Positions 26,879 through 37,168 of a stretch of DNA of 64,000 nt are shown here, piece by piece. A program made the translations under genes and the position numbers. Numbering within the stretch: the first letter of the stretch is position 1; the number at the start of each line of letters is the position of its first letter. The DNA comes from Arcobacter sp. F155. GTDB lineage: Bacteria > Campylobacterota > Campylobacteria > Campylobacterales > Arcobacteraceae. The stretch spans positions 248,001-312,000 of the forward strand of contig NZ_PDJU01000001.1 in NCBI RefSeq assembly GCF_004116455.1, read 5' to 3'. The notes below the pieces were generated by a model that was not told the DNA's origin, made no database searches, and worked only from the letters and a program-made list of their open reading frames with translations.

Positions 26879-27541
26879 ATGTTTGCAATTTACAATAAGG
26901 GTGGCTTAAACTTTAGAAGTACTATAGATAATCTTTATTCTATGTCAAATGTTGAGTCATTAGCAGAAGCAAGAAATAATACAGAAGAGGGTTTACCTAA
27001 AGACCATAGTATTAAAGAAAAGAATAAAGAGCAAGGGGAAAATAAAAAATCCTTTGAGCAACATTTAGAAAAAGATGCTGCAAATACTTATAAAGAGATT
27101 GCGAACATTGATACAAAAGAACCCATTTTTCATATCAGTGATTTGATGAGAACTGATGTTATTACATTAGAGTCTAACAACACAGTAAGTGAAGCATATG
27201 AAATTATGGAAGAAAATGAAATAAGACAAATTCCTATCTTAGATGAACAAACAAAAAAAATCATTGGAATGGTAACTCATAAAGTACTTTTAGATTATAT
27301 TTTTGATGATTTAGAGTACGCAGAACATAACTCACAAAAAACATTAGACAATTTAGAATTAAGAGAAGTTATAACAGCTCATCCTGTAACTGATATTAGA
27401 AGGGTTGCAAAAGTAATGGTTGACTTTTCTTTAACTGCAATTCCAGTTGTAGATGAAAATGACAATATCAAAGGAATTGTTTCAAGGGCAAATATTTTAA
27501 AAGCTGTTGCAAATACTCCTCCTTTACAGATTTGGGGATAG
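26879..27541 (+). CDS. Tandem CBS-domain protein
   Basis: 220 residues. The first 80 are polar and likely unstructured. Two CBS motifs follow: DLMRTDVITLESNNTVSEAY to IGMVTHKVLLDYI, and LREVITAHPVTDIRRVAKVM to KGIVSRANILKAV. CBS pairs bind adenine nucleotides and sense energy state. No enzymatic domain is attached, so the output partner is unknown. It probably shares a transcript with the resolvase-fold gene. Confidence 0.8.
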   Translation: MFAIYNKGGLNFRSTIDNLYSMSNVESLAEARNNTEEGLPKDHSIKEKNKEQGENKKSFEQHLEKDAANTYKEIANIDTKEPIFHISDLMRTDVITLESNNTVSEAYEIMEENEIRQIPILDEQTKKIIGMVTHKVLLDYIFDDLEYAEHNSQKTLDNLELREVITAHPVTDIRRVAKVMVDFSLTAIPVVDENDNIKGIVSRANILKAVANTPPLQIWG

Positions 27542-27614
27542 GTCTTCAATCTATTTGATTGACAAATTTTACAGTTTTTCTTATAATAGATAAAACAAAA
27601 ATGAAAGGAAAATG

Positions 27615-28214
27615 ATGATTGGTTCTGTTTCTTCAGTATCAGATGTATCAATGCCAAGTTATGGTGTTAATGAAATTTTATCTGGATTAAGCTCTGATGA
27701 GTATAGTACTATTAGATCAGTTCTTTCAAACTATGATTCTTCAAATCTTACAAGTGAAGATGCATTTGAAATAACTCAAGCCTTTGAAGAAGCTAATATT
27801 CAACCTTCAAGACAAATGTCTAACTTTATGGATAGCTTAGGTTTTGATGCTCAACAAATAGGACAACTTGCAAGTGTTTTACCTCAGAATGTTCAAGCTT
27901 CAAATCCATCTAACTCTTTAGATGAATTTAAAAAAGAGGAAGAGGCTTTAACTATTGCATTAAAAGATTTACTTCTAGAAAACAATGACAATAATGAAAC
28001 ACCATCTTTTTCTAAAGAACAAGTCGAAGATTTTGCAAGTAAAATTGCAGCCTTAAAAGATGATACAAAAGAATCAGTAAAACAGATGATTGAGAATCTA
28101 AGTTCTCAAAGTTCTTCTTTAACACAAACTCAAACACAAAATATAGTTCAAAACTCATTAAGTCATATTTTAAGTGACTCTAACAACTACAACTCTTTTT
28201 CTATTTACGCATAG
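27615..28214 (+). CDS. Protein of unknown function, low-complexity Ser/Asn/Gln-rich
   Basis: About 199 residues, Ser- and Asn-rich, with predicted helices in the middle (TSEDAFEITQAFEEANIQ) and a QTQTQNIVQN tail. No signal peptide or membrane helix. Two adjacent ATGs occur at 27612 and 27615; the second has the better spacing from AAGGA. I do not recognise the family. Confidence 0.6.
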   Translation: MIGSVSSVSDVSMPSYGVNEILSGLSSDEYSTIRSVLSNYDSSNLTSEDAFEITQAFEEANIQPSRQMSNFMDSLGFDAQQIGQLASVLPQNVQASNPSNSLDEFKKEEEALTIALKDLLLENNDNNETPSFSKEQVEDFASKIAALKDDTKESVKQMIENLSSQSSSLTQTQTQNIVQNSLSHILSDSNNYNSFSIYA

Positions 28215-28297
28215 AAGAAACTCTAAAAATTATTAGATTAATTCTCACTTCAAATAACTTATAGTAAAATATTCAACTTTTTGAAAATGGAGAAATT

Positions 28298-28747
28298 ATG
28301 AAAGTATTATTATTAAAAGACGTTAAGGGAACTGGAAAAGAAGGTGATGTAGTTGAAGTTAAAGACGGATATGGTAAGAATTTTTTAATTGGAAAAGGTC
28401 TTGCTCTTCTTGCTACAAATGAAGTTCTTAATAAATACAAAGCGCAACAAAGAAAATTAGCAGAGATTGAAGCACAAGAGATTGCTGAAGCTAAAGAGCT
28501 TTCTGAGAAATTAAACTCTACAAAATTAACTATTAAACATAAAATTGGTGCAAATGGACACTTAATTGGTTCTGTTACTAATAAAGAGATTAGTGAAGAG
28601 TTAAAAACTCAATTTGATATTGAACTTGATAAAAAAGCATTAACATTAAAATCAAAAATCAAAGCAGAAGGTATTTTTGAAGTTGATTGTAAATTAGGTC
28701 ATGGAATTCATGGTACTTTAAAAGTGGATATTATAGGAGTTCAATAG
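28298..28747 (+). CDS. rplI: Large ribosomal subunit protein bL9
   Basis: 149 residues with the L9 N-terminal motif [28 protein letters not shown] (shown as [17 protein letters not shown]), a long connecting helix and the C-terminal rRNA-binding domain. A GGAG site precedes the ATG. It starts the long plus-strand run through hslVU. Confidence 0.97.
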   Translation: MKVLLLKDVKGTGKEGDVVEVKDGYGKNFLIGKGLALLATNEVLNKYKAQQRKLAEIEAQEIAEAKELSEKLNSTKLTIKHKIGANGHLIGSVTNKEISEELKTQFDIELDKKALTLKSKIKAEGIFEVDCKLGHGIHGTLKVDIIGVQ

Positions 28748-29283
28748 TGTTTGACGCAACTACGATACTTGCATATAAAGGACAAGGACAAGCTGTAATT
28801 GGTGGAGATGGTCAAGTTACTTTTGGAAATACTGTATTAAAAGGTAATGCTACAAAAATAAGAAGACTATATAAAGACCAAATACTAGCAGGATTTGCAG
28901 GAAGTACTGCTGATGCTTTTAATCTTTTTGATATGTTTGAAACTCATTTAGAATCAACAAAGGGTGATTTACTTAAAGCTGTTGTTGCTTTCTCTAAAGA
29001 GTGGAGAAAAGATAAGGTTTTAAGAAGACTAGAAGCAATGATGATTGTTTTAAATAAAGACCATATTTTTATTCTTTCAGGAACTGGTGATGTTGTTGAA
29101 CCAGAAGATGGAAGTATTGCTTCAATTGGAAGTGGTGGAAACTTTGCAATTTCAGCAGCACGTGCTTTAGCAAAACACTCTGAGCTTAAACCAGTTGATT
29201 TAGTAAAAGAGTCACTAATGATTGCTGGGGAACTTTGTATATATACAAATCAAAATATTAAAATATTAGAGATAGAGGATTAA
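28747..29283 (+). CDS. hslV: ATP-dependent protease peptidase subunit HslV
   Basis: The proteolytic core of the HslVU (ClpYQ) complex. The start is a GTG overlapping the rplI stop (TAGTG). The catalytic N-terminal threonine would be in [11 protein letters not shown] after removal of a four-residue leader; I recall the same leader in Helicobacter. [10 protein letters not shown] and [14 protein letters not shown] are conserved. 178 residues is normal. Confidence 0.96.
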   Translation: MFDATTILAYKGQGQAVIGGDGQVTFGNTVLKGNATKIRRLYKDQILAGFAGSTADAFNLFDMFETHLESTKGDLLKAVVAFSKEWRKDKVLRRLEAMMIVLNKDHIFILSGTGDVVEPEDGSIASIGSGGNFAISAARALAKHSELKPVDLVKESLMIAGELCIYTNQNIKILEIED

Positions 29284-29289
29284 TATATA

Positions 29290-30618
29290 ATGGATATGAC
29301 ACCTAAAGAGATTGTAAATTTTTTAGATGATTATGTAATTGGTCAAAAGAATGCTAAAAAAACAATCGCATTGGCATTAAGAAATAGATATAGAAGAATG
29401 AAAGTTGAACCAGAACTTCAAGAAGAGATTATGCCAAAAAATATTCTAATGATTGGAAGTACTGGTGTAGGTAAAACTGAAATTGCTAGAAGACTTTCAA
29501 AAATGATGGGATTACCATTTATTAAAGTAGAAGCATCAAAATATACAGAAGTTGGTTTTGTAGGAAGAGATGTTGAGTCTATGGTTAGGGATTTAGTTTT
29601 TGAATCAATCAATTTAGTTACAAAAGAGTTTGAAGAAAAAATTAAAGATAAAATAGACCAAGAGATTAATAAGCAAATTATTGAAATATTAGTTCCACCT
29701 TTACCTGAAAGTGCAACTGATAGTGCAAGAGAATCATTTATTAAAACATATAATAAGATGGAAGAAAAACTTCTTGCTGGTGAATTAGATGATAAAAAAA
29801 TTGAAATAGAAGTTCCTAAAAAAGCTCATGTTGAAATTATTGATTCATCAATGCCTATGGATATGACTTCTATGCAAGAAAGCTTAAATAAAATGCTTGG
29901 TGGACTTAATAAAGAGAAAATCAAAAAAGAAGTAACTATTAAAGATGCTAAAGTTTTATTAAAAGATGTTGCAAGTGAAAGTTTACTTGACCAAGAAGCA
30001 ATTAAAATTGAAGCAATTAAAAGAGCAGAAAATGGTGGTATTATTTTCTTAGATGAGATTGATAAAATTGCAACAGGTTCAAAAGCTCAAAATCAAGACC
30101 CATCAAAAGAGGGTGTTCAAAGAGACTTACTTCCAATAGTTGAAGGAAGTTCAGTTCATACTAAATTTGGTCAAATAAAAACTGATCATATTCTGTTTAT
30201 AGCAGCTGGAGCATTCCATGTTTCTAAACCTAGTGACTTATTACCAGAGTTACAAGGAAGATTCCCTTTAAGAGTTGAGTTAGAAAACTTAAATGAAGAT
30301 GCACTTTATCAGATTTTAACAAATACTAAAAACTCACTGCTTAGACAATATAAAGCATTACTTGCTGTTGAAGATGTTGAATTAGACTTTGATGATGAAG
30401 CAATTCATGCCTTTGCTAAGTATTCAGTTAGTGCAAATGAAAAAACAGAGGATATTGGAGCAAGAAGACTTCATACTGTAATAGAAAAAGTTATAGAAGA
30501 TATCTCTTTTGAAGCAGATACAAAAGCAGGTGAAAAAATTATTATTACAAAAGAATTAGTTGAAGAGAAACTAGATGATATTGTAGATAATGAAGATACA
30601 GCGCGGTATATTTTATAA
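29290..30618 (+). CDS. hslU: ATP-dependent protease ATPase subunit HslU
   Basis: The AAA+ unfoldase partner of HslV. Walker A is GSTGVGKTEIA, with the HslU pore motif TEVGFVGRDVE next to it; Walker B is IIFLDEIDKIA near residue 254. The family I-domain lies between them. Sensor 2 is in DIGARRLHTV, and the C-terminus ends RYIL, as needed to dock into HslV. 442 residues is normal. It follows hslV by 6 bases. Confidence 0.98.
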   Translation: MDMTPKEIVNFLDDYVIGQKNAKKTIALALRNRYRRMKVEPELQEEIMPKNILMIGSTGVGKTEIARRLSKMMGLPFIKVEASKYTEVGFVGRDVESMVRDLVFESINLVTKEFEEKIKDKIDQEINKQIIEILVPPLPESATDSARESFIKTYNKMEEKLLAGELDDKKIEIEVPKKAHVEIIDSSMPMDMTSMQESLNKMLGGLNKEKIKKEVTIKDAKVLLKDVASESLLDQEAIKIEAIKRAENGGIIFLDEIDKIATGSKAQNQDPSKEGVQRDLLPIVEGSSVHTKFGQIKTDHILFIAAGAFHVSKPSDLLPELQGRFPLRVELENLNEDALYQILTNTKNSLLRQYKALLAVEDVELDFDDEAIHAFAKYSVSANEKTEDIGARRLHTVIEKVIEDISFEADTKAGEKIIITKELVEEKLDDIVDNEDTARYIL

Positions 30619-30693
30619 AATTTATTAAATATATTTTAAAAGTTTAACTTTATTTTTGATAAAATGAATTAAATTGTAAATTGGAGTAAGTCA

Positions 30694-30999
30694 ATGAAAA
30701 TCGTAACATTTAAAGAAATTGAAGAATCATTAATTGATAGTAAACATACAGTTGAGCATTTTCAAAGTGGTTGTAGTGGTGATGCTCAAGTGGCAATCTT
30801 AGATATAGATACTATATTTGATTTTGAAGAAAACAAACATGAGGCTTGTGGTGAAGAGTTTATCTCAATTGCTATTGTTGATGATGAAGGTGATTTTGAT
30901 GCCTTTAAAAACTTTGGTATTGATTCTTGGATTAAAGGAAGTGACTTACAAGATTTAAACTCATTATTAAACTTAATTGAAAAAAGGCATTTCTCATAA
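30694..30999 (+). CDS. Small acidic protein of unknown function
   Basis: 101 residues with a strongly acidic composition. It has one Cys-Ser-Gly patch (HFQSGCSGDAQVAI) and a second Cys in EACGEE. I do not recognise a family. It starts 75 bp after hslU with GGAG before the ATG and overlaps the apparent tatD start by four bases, which suggests translational coupling. Confidence 0.65.
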   Translation: MKIVTFKEIEESLIDSKHTVEHFQSGCSGDAQVAILDIDTIFDFEENKHEACGEEFISIAIVDDEGDFDAFKNFGIDSWIKGSDLQDLNSLLNLIEKRHFS

Positions 31000-31784
31000 T
31001 AATAGATTCTCACTGTCACTTAGACAATAGCCAGTATTACGACGATATTGATGAAGTAATAGTTCGTGCACTAGAAAATGGAATTAAAGGTTTTTTAATT
31101 CCAGGTGCAGACTTAAATGACCTTCCAAGAGCTCAAAAACTAGCAGAAAAATATGATGAAGTTTTTTTCTCAGCAGGTGTTCACCCTTATGATATAGAAC
31201 AGTATGATAGAAAGGTTTTAGAAGAGTATATTTCGCACCCTAAATGTATAGCAGTAGGTGAGTGTGGTTTAGACTATTTTAGACTTCCTGAAGATGAGAC
31301 TGAAAAAAAAGAAAATGTACAGCTACAAAAAGAAGTATTTATTGATCAAATTGAGTTTGCAAAAAAAGTAAATAAACCTTTGATTGTACATATTAGAGAA
31401 GCTTCAAATGATTCTAGAATGATTTTAGAAGAGTACAATGCAAAAGAAGTTGGTGGAGTACTACACTGCTTTAATGCAAGTGAGCATTTGTTGCCATTAG
31501 CTAAGCATAATTTCTATTTTGGAATAGGTGGAGTTTTAACATTTAAAAATGCTAGAAAACTAGTTGAAGTGTTACCAAAGATTCCATTAGAAAAACTTAT
31601 TTTAGAGACAGATTGTCCATACTTAACTCCTCATCCACATAGAGGAAAAAGAAATGAGCCTTATTATACAACTTTTGTGGCGCAGAAAGTTTCAGAGCTT
31701 TTAAATATGCCATTAGAAAAAGTAGAGAAGCTTACTGTAGATAATACCAAAGCATTATTTAAGCAGTTTTCTAAAATAATTTAG
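30996..31784 (+). CDS. tatD: TatD-family metal-dependent hydrolase with an apparent ATA start
   Basis: A TIM-barrel nuclease/hydrolase. I read the full frame: IIDSHCHLDN at the start (the HxH metal pair), AGVHPYD, GECGLDYF, IVHIREAS, LHCFNAS and LETDCPYL. All metal ligands are present and the 262-residue length is normal. No ATG, GTG or TTG occurs between the upstream in-frame stop and IIDSHCH. Three ATA codons in a row lie there, the first at 30996 with AAAAGG eight bases upstream. A TTG-initiated reading from 31380 would delete half the enzyme. Either initiation at ATA coupled to the preceding gene, or a base error, explains this. Confidence 0.85.
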   Translation: MIIDSHCHLDNSQYYDDIDEVIVRALENGIKGFLIPGADLNDLPRAQKLAEKYDEVFFSAGVHPYDIEQYDRKVLEEYISHPKCIAVGECGLDYFRLPEDETEKKENVQLQKEVFIDQIEFAKKVNKPLIVHIREASNDSRMILEEYNAKEVGGVLHCFNASEHLLPLAKHNFYFGIGGVLTFKNARKLVEVLPKIPLEKLILETDCPYLTPHPHRGKRNEPYYTTFVAQKVSELLNMPLEKVEKLTVDNTKALFKQFSKII

Positions 31785-31821
31785 ATAAAATATTACCTAT
31801 TTCATAAAAATAGGATAATAT

Positions 31822-33222
31822 TTGAATAAAGTTTTCTCTCTTATATTAGTTTTCTCACTATACTCTTACGCATCATTAATTGGATCAAGTTACTCTCAAA
31901 GAGATTTACAAATCTTAGAAGAGTTAGATATAACACCTTCTTTTATTAGTGATTATAAACTTCAAAGAGTTTACTCTCAATACCAAAGTAAATACAACTC
32001 AAGTAGTTATGTAGAAAAATTAAATGAAGCCTCTTTATTTGTACCAAAAATCAAAGAAATTTTAAAAGAAGAGGGAATCCCTGACGTATTTATTTATATG
32101 GCAATGGCTGAATCAAACTTTACTATGGATGCAAAATCTAGAGTAAGGGCAACTGGTTTATGGCAATTTATGAGTGCAACGGGAAGAAGATATGGCTTAG
32201 AAAATGATTTATATGTAGATGAAAGAATGGATTTAATCAAGTCTACAAAAGCAGCAGCTGATTACTTAAATAGATTACATAGATTATTTGATAAGTGGTA
32301 CTTAGCAGCAATTGCATATAACTGTGGGGAAGGTAGAGTTATTGAAGCAATTACACGAGCTACAATTGACCTTTATGTAGAACAAAACCCAAAAATGAAA
32401 TATGATAAGAGAATATTAGAGTATAGAAATACTATTAGAGCTTATCAAGAAAAAAGAGTTAGATTTAAAGAGATTAGAAAAATTTATAATGTTGTTAAAA
32501 AATGGGATATAAAGCCTGATATTAACGACTTACTAACTGTTCAAAATAAAATTAGCAGACAATATATTCCAAGTGAGAGTAGAAGCTATATTAGAAAAAT
32601 CATCTCTTTAGCGATGATGAAATCTCAAAGTTTTATTAGAGATGAAGAAAACTCTCATCTTTTAAATATGGGAATTTCAACTACAGTTGCAACTGTTCCA
32701 GTTAAAGGTGGATTACACCTAAGAAATATAGCAAACTCAATTGGAATGAGTTATGAAGAGTTATTAGAACTAAATAAACATATCAAACAATCAATTATTC
32801 CACCTACTAAAAAAGTATATGAGATAAATATTCCATATAGTAGGTTAAGTAGGTTTAATGAAGCAAAAGACAGTATTAAAGACACTAAGTTTTTAGTTCA
32901 TATTGTAAGAAGTGGAGATACTTTATATGGTCTTTCAAGAAAATATAAAATTCCATATAGTCTTATTAAAGATTACAATAATTTAAAGTCAAATATGCTT
33001 TCTTTAAAGCAAAAGATTATTTTGCCAATTCCTAAAGATATGTTAGGAAAAATTAAATTTTCAAATGATAGATATAGAACTGGTAAAAAGTATACTGTAA
33101 AGAGTGGAGACTCTTTATATTCTATTGCAAAAAGATATAAAATTAAAGTAGAAAAATTAAAAAGAGATAATAATCTAAAAACATCACTTTTAAGAATTGG
33201 AGATAAAATTGTTATCAGGTAA
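31822..33222 (+). CDS. mltD: Membrane-bound lytic murein transglycosylase D with LysM repeats
   Basis: Cleaves peptidoglycan glycan strands in the periplasm. An N-terminal signal peptide is followed by the SLT domain: catalytic Glu in YMAMAESNF, then TGLWQFM and [12 protein letters not shown]. Two LysM domains ([16 protein letters not shown] and [16 protein letters not shown]) end the protein. The start is a TTG with AGGA six bases upstream. It leads directly into rlpA, another wall-cleaving protein. Confidence 0.93.
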   Translation: MNKVFSLILVFSLYSYASLIGSSYSQRDLQILEELDITPSFISDYKLQRVYSQYQSKYNSSSYVEKLNEASLFVPKIKEILKEEGIPDVFIYMAMAESNFTMDAKSRVRATGLWQFMSATGRRYGLENDLYVDERMDLIKSTKAAADYLNRLHRLFDKWYLAAIAYNCGEGRVIEAITRATIDLYVEQNPKMKYDKRILEYRNTIRAYQEKRVRFKEIRKIYNVVKKWDIKPDINDLLTVQNKISRQYIPSESRSYIRKIISLAMMKSQSFIRDEENSHLLNMGISTTVATVPVKGGLHLRNIANSIGMSYEELLELNKHIKQSIIPPTKKVYEINIPYSRLSRFNEAKDSIKDTKFLVHIVRSGDTLYGLSRKYKIPYSLIKDYNNLKSNMLSLKQKIILPIPKDMLGKIKFSNDRYRTGKKYTVKSGDSLYSIAKRYKIKVEKLKRDNNLKTSLLRIGDKIVIR

Positions 33223-34015
33223 GTCAATAAAAACAACACTATTTTTAGGAGCTTGTGCATCTATTTTTTTAACTGGATGTTCAACGAAAACTACATCAGA
33301 TTCATACATACCTTATTATGGAAAGACTGAAAAGAAAAAGACATTTAAGCCTTTAGGTGATCAAGCGATTAAAAACTCTAAGGCAATGCATAGAGCTACA
33401 ATGAGACCTTATAAGGTTCATGGAAAATGGTATTACCCAACTTTAGCAAAGGTTGGAGATACTCAAAGAGGTATTGCATCTTGGTATGGACCAAACTTTC
33501 ATGCAAAACTTACTTCAAATGGTGAAATGTATGATATGTATGCAATGACTGCAGCACATAAAACTTTACCAATGAACTCTATGGTAAAAGTAGACAACTT
33601 AGAAAATGGAAAGTCAGTAGTTGTAAGAATCAATGATAGAGGACCTTTTATTACTGGAAGAATTATTGACCTTTCAAATAAAGCAGCCCATGCAATTGAT
33701 ATGGTAGGGAAAGGTACTGCAAGTGTTAAAATTGAAGTACTAGGTTTCAATGCAAAGATTGCTACTACTAAAGAAGAGAAACAAGAAACAGCAACTGTTG
33801 GAAGATATTATGTTCAAGTTGGAGCTTTCAGCAGATTAGAGGGTGCAAAAATTACAAAAAGAAAGTTTGAGCTAATCCTTGAAGATGGATATAATGTTAT
33901 AATTAAAAAAAGTGATTTAAATAGAGTTTGGATTAGTGGCTTTAGATCAGAGCAAGAAGCCCAAGACTTTAAAGAAGCAAATGGTCTAAGTGGTGCACCA
34001 ATTATTGCAAAATAG
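33209..34015 (+). CDS. rlpA: Septal ring lytic transglycosylase RlpA-family lipoprotein with SPOR domain
   Basis: A lipoprotein signal with lipobox LTGC is followed by the RlpA double-psi beta-barrel ([36 protein letters not shown]) and a C-terminal SPOR domain ([14 protein letters not shown]) that binds denuded glycan. I chose the TTG at 33209, with GGAG six bases upstream, inside the end of mltD; an earlier TTG at 33197 has no ribosome site. The overlap suggests coupling with mltD. Confidence 0.9.
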   Translation: MLSGKSIKTTLFLGACASIFLTGCSTKTTSDSYIPYYGKTEKKKTFKPLGDQAIKNSKAMHRATMRPYKVHGKWYYPTLAKVGDTQRGIASWYGPNFHAKLTSNGEMYDMYAMTAAHKTLPMNSMVKVDNLENGKSVVVRINDRGPFITGRIIDLSNKAAHAIDMVGKGTASVKIEVLGFNAKIATTKEEKQETATVGRYYVQVGAFSRLEGAKITKRKFELILEDGYNVIIKKSDLNRVWISGFRSEQEAQDFKEANGLSGAPIIAK

Positions 34016-34024
34016 GAATATAGT

Positions 34025-34597
34025 ATGACAGAGATAAATAGAAAAACAAAAGAAACAGATATTAAATGTAAAGTAGATACTCAAGGTAATGGAAAATCAA
34101 ATATAAATACTGGAGTAGGTTTTTTTGACCATATGCTAGAAGCTTTATCAAAACATAGTGGAATTGATATTGATTTATCTTGTGATGGAGATTTACATAT
34201 TGATGCTCACCATACGGTAGAGGATTGTGGTATTGTTTTAGGTAAAGCACTTAAAGATGAAATTTTTCCTATTGAAAATGTAGAAAGATATGGAAATGCA
34301 ACTGTAGTTATGGATGAAGCTGCAACTATATGTGCTTTAGATTTATCAAATAGACCATTTTTAGTTTATGAAGTTAATTTAAGTGGAAAAGTAGGTGAGT
34401 TTGATGTAGAACTTGCAGAAGAGTTTTTTCATGCTTTAGTTATGAACGCAGGTCTTACTTGTCATATTATAAATGAAAGAGGAAGAAATAAACACCACAT
34501 TTTAGAAGCTAGTTTCAAAGCTTTTGCAGTTGCATTAAGAAGAGCAATGGCAAGAAATGAAAAACTAGGAGTTCCTAGTACAAAAGGTGTTTTATGA
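34025..34597 (+). CDS. hisB: Imidazoleglycerol-phosphate dehydratase
   Basis: Sixth step of histidine synthesis. The His-rich metal motifs DAHHTVEDCGI and GRNKHHILEASFKA are intact, as is FFDHML near the N-terminus. 190 residues is the monofunctional form without a phosphatase domain. Its stop overlaps the kdsC start. Confidence 0.97.
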   Translation: MTEINRKTKETDIKCKVDTQGNGKSNINTGVGFFDHMLEALSKHSGIDIDLSCDGDLHIDAHHTVEDCGIVLGKALKDEIFPIENVERYGNATVVMDEAATICALDLSNRPFLVYEVNLSGKVGEFDVELAEEFFHALVMNAGLTCHIINERGRNKHHILEASFKAFAVALRRAMARNEKLGVPSTKGVL

Positions 34598-35091
34598 TTG
34601 AGTTAATTGTTCTTGATGTTGATGGAACATTAACAAATGGACAAATAACATACACTAATAGTGGCGATGAGCTTAAATCATTTGATGTTGCAGATGGTTT
34701 AGCAATTGCTACGTGGACAAAAAAGCTTGGTAAAAAAGCAGCAATTATTACTGGAAGAAACTCTAAAATAGTTGAAACTAGAGCAAAAGATTTAAATATT
34801 ACGCATCTTCATCAAGGTATTCATAATAAAGATGAAGTTTTAGAAAATATTTTAAAAGAAGAAAACTTATCTTGGAACCAAGTTGCAGCTATTGGTGATG
34901 ATTTAAATGACTATAAAATGCTTAAAAAAGCTGGTCTTTCATTTACTCCTGCAAATGGTTCAAAATATATTGAAGATGTAGTAAATATAAGATGTGAAGC
35001 ATATGGTGGAAGTGGTGCAGTAAAAGAGATGATTGAATATATCATTAAAGAAGATGGAATTGAAGAGGAATATGTAAACTCATGGTTATAA
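34594..35091 (+). CDS. kdsC: 3-deoxy-D-manno-octulosonate 8-phosphate phosphatase KdsC
   Basis: A HAD phosphatase that releases Kdo for lipopolysaccharide synthesis. HAD motif I is LDVDGTLTNG, with ITGRNS and GDDLNDYKML as motifs II and IV. 165 residues fits the tetrameric KdsC type. It lies in the same order as kdsC-lptC-lptA in E. coli, supporting the call. Confidence 0.93.
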   Translation: MIELIVLDVDGTLTNGQITYTNSGDELKSFDVADGLAIATWTKKLGKKAAIITGRNSKIVETRAKDLNITHLHQGIHNKDEVLENILKEENLSWNQVAAIGDDLNDYKMLKKAGLSFTPANGSKYIEDVVNIRCEAYGGSGAVKEMIEYIIKEDGIEEEYVNSWL

Positions 35092-35612
35092 GAGCATTTG
35101 TTTTAATTCTTCTAGTTTTATCAGTAACTAGCTACTTTATACCAGTCGAAAATGTAATTAAAAAAGATAATGAAGTAGAAACTCCTTTATTAGTATTTAA
35201 TGATTCTACAATGTATACACTAACAACTGATAGTATGAATAGAATTGTTTATGCAAAAGAAGTTTATAGATTTGAAAAAAGAGATGTAATGCATGAAGGT
35301 GCATTAACTTTAAAAAACTTTGATAGTAAAAACAACTATGTGACAGATGTTTTATACTCTGATATTATTGTAAAAAGAGAAGATATCTATAAGTTCTTTA
35401 AAAATGTGAGATTTAAAAGAGAAGATTTTATCTCTTTAAATACAGATGAACTTTTTTATAATGCAAAAGAAGAGATTGTAACAAATACTCTTCCTTTTAA
35501 TGGTAATTACTATAATAATACTATTAAAGGTGACAATCTATATTTAGATATGAAGAGTTATTTTATGAAATCAAATAATACACATTTTGAAATAGATATG
35601 AAGAATAAATAA
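35082..35612 (+). CDS. lptC: LPS export protein LptC
   Basis: A single N-terminal membrane helix (residues 3-20) followed by a periplasmic beta-rich domain of about 150 residues. Sequence identity alone is weak, but the place between kdsC and lptA, the length and topology fit LptC, which passes LPS from LptBFG to LptA. The start overlaps the kdsC end by 10 bases. Confidence 0.85.
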   Translation: MVIRAFVLILLVLSVTSYFIPVENVIKKDNEVETPLLVFNDSTMYTLTTDSMNRIVYAKEVYRFEKRDVMHEGALTLKNFDSKNNYVTDVLYSDIIVKREDIYKFFKNVRFKREDFISLNTDELFYNAKEEIVTNTLPFNGNYYNNTIKGDNLYLDMKSYFMKSNNTHFEIDMKNK

Positions 35613-35626
35613 AGGAATATAATTTA

Positions 35627-36115
35627 ATGAAACTATTATTAAAACTAGCACTTGCTTCAACTTTAGTTTTCGCAAATGCAAATACAGAAAAACTTATTAT
35701 AGATGCTAAAAATTTTGAAACAGATGATAAAAAAGGTATCTCTATTTTTACAGGTAATGTAAAACTAAAGATGGCAAAAGATAGGCTAAACGCAAATAAA
35801 TTAGAAGTTTATATGAAACCAAAGTCTCAAGGACAAAATTTAGAGCCTTTAAAATATATTGCAACAGGAAATGTAAGTTTTACAATTTTTTCAAATGGTA
35901 AGCACTATAAAGGAAAAGGAAATAAAGTTATCTATGACCCAAAGAAACTAGAGTATACAGTTCTTGGAAAAGGTTACTTAAATGAAGTAACAGAAGATAG
36001 AAAACTTTATGGTGAGAAAATTTTCATTAATCAAGAAACAGGAAATGCTAAAGTTAGCGGAACAGATAATAAACCAGTTAGGTTTATTTTAAATATAGAT
36101 AGTGGTAAAAAATAA
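35627..36115 (+). CDS. lptA: LPS transport periplasmic protein LptA
   Basis: A signal peptide (cleavage near VFANA) is followed by an OstA/LptA beta-jellyroll with the usual pattern of IDAKNFETDDKKGISIFTGN and LKYIATGNVSF and LEYTVLGKG. It carries LPS through the periplasm. The AAAGGAATATAATTT leader gives a ribosome site. Confidence 0.88.
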   Translation: MKLLLKLALASTLVFANANTEKLIIDAKNFETDDKKGISIFTGNVKLKMAKDRLNANKLEVYMKPKSQGQNLEPLKYIATGNVSFTIFSNGKHYKGKGNKVIYDPKKLEYTVLGKGYLNEVTEDRKLYGEKIFINQETGNAKVSGTDNKPVRFILNIDSGKK

Positions 36116-36717
36116 TGAAAATAGTAGATGCACAATTTTTAACTTCAGCACAAAGTATAACAGACTCTCCAGCTCCTGATAGAGCAGAAGTTGCTTTTTT
36201 AGGTAGATCTAATGTTGGTAAATCTTCATTATTAAATACTTTAACAAATAGAAAAGGTTTAGCAAAATCTTCTTCAACACCAGGAAAAACTCAACTTATT
36301 AATTATTTTGAGATTAAATTTAAAACAGGCAATGAAGAGTTACCATATCTTTATGCAAGATTTGTAGATTTACCAGGTTTTGGTTATGCAAAGGTTTCAA
36401 AAAGTTTAAAAAGAGACTGGAATAAAAACTTAACTGGATACTTAGAAGAAAGACCATGTTTACAGATTTTTGTTCATTTAGTTGATGCTAGACATACTGA
36501 TTTAGCTATTGATAAAAATGTTGATGAGTTTTTAGGAACAATTAAAAGAGGGGATCAAATTATTATTCATGCTTTTACAAAGATTGACAAATTAAAGCAA
36601 AATGATTTACAAAAGCTAAAAAGAGCTTACCCTGATGGAATCTTTATTTCAAACTTGAAAAAAAGAGGTTTAGAACAACTTCAAAATAAAATTACAGGAT
36701 ATCTATTTGGAAATTAA
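36115..36717 (+). CDS. engB: Ribosome biogenesis GTP-binding protein YsxC/EngB
   Basis: A small GTPase needed for large ribosomal subunit assembly. G1 is GRSNVGKSSLL, G3 is DLPGFGYAKV, G4 is TKIDKL and G5 is in FISNLKKRG. 200 residues is normal. The ATG overlaps the lptA stop. Confidence 0.97.
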   Translation: MKIVDAQFLTSAQSITDSPAPDRAEVAFLGRSNVGKSSLLNTLTNRKGLAKSSSTPGKTQLINYFEIKFKTGNEELPYLYARFVDLPGFGYAKVSKSLKRDWNKNLTGYLEERPCLQIFVHLVDARHTDLAIDKNVDEFLGTIKRGDQIIIHAFTKIDKLKQNDLQKLKRAYPDGIFISNLKKRGLEQLQNKITGYLFGN

Positions 36718-37168
36718 ATTTTTTAAACCTGATGTTACTCATATTGCCACAATGCAAGCTCTTGTAAAAGAAGAGGTTGAAAATGGAAATATTCTTTTAC
36801 GAACAGAAGATGAAATGGCTAATACTATTAGAGCATATACTGTTGTAGAAGTAGACGGAGTAATGGCAGGATTTACAGCTTTACATATTCACTCTGCAAG
36901 ATTAGCAGAAGTTAGAAGTTTAGTTGTATCTAAAAATTTTAGAGGTTTAAAACTAGGGCAAAAACTTGTTCAAGCCTGTATAGAAGAGGGTAGAAAATAT
37001 AAGCTACAACAAATACTTTCTTTAACTTATGAAGAAGGTTTTTTCAAAAGTTTAGGTTTTGTAACTATTGAAAAAGAAGATATTCCTGAACATAAAATCT
37101 GGGCAGATTGCATTAGATGTAAACACTTCCCAGTATGTAATGAAATAGCAATGGTTTATGACCTATGA
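36707..37168 (+). CDS. GNAT acetyltransferase, N-acetylglutamate synthase-like
   Basis: A 153-residue GNAT enzyme with the acetyl-CoA loop VVSKNFRGLKLGQKLV. Its C-terminus, ADCIRCKHFPVCNEIAM, carries a cysteine group. In this phylum such short proteins are taken to supply N-acetylglutamate for arginine synthesis, since the long ArgA is missing; that role is from family knowledge. The start is a TTG with AGGA seven bases upstream, inside the engB end. Confidence 0.8.
   Translation: MEIKFFKPDVTHIATMQALVKEEVENGNILLRTEDEMANTIRAYTVVEVDGVMAGFTALHIHSARLAEVRSLVVSKNFRGLKLGQKLVQACIEEGRKYKLQQILSLTYEEGFFKSLGFVTIEKEDIPEHKIWADCIRCKHFPVCNEIAMVYDL

Noticed and set aside
31380-31784. Short TatD protein starting at an internal TTG
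   Set aside because: The same frame upstream codes for the missing half of TatD including the metal-binding HCH motif.
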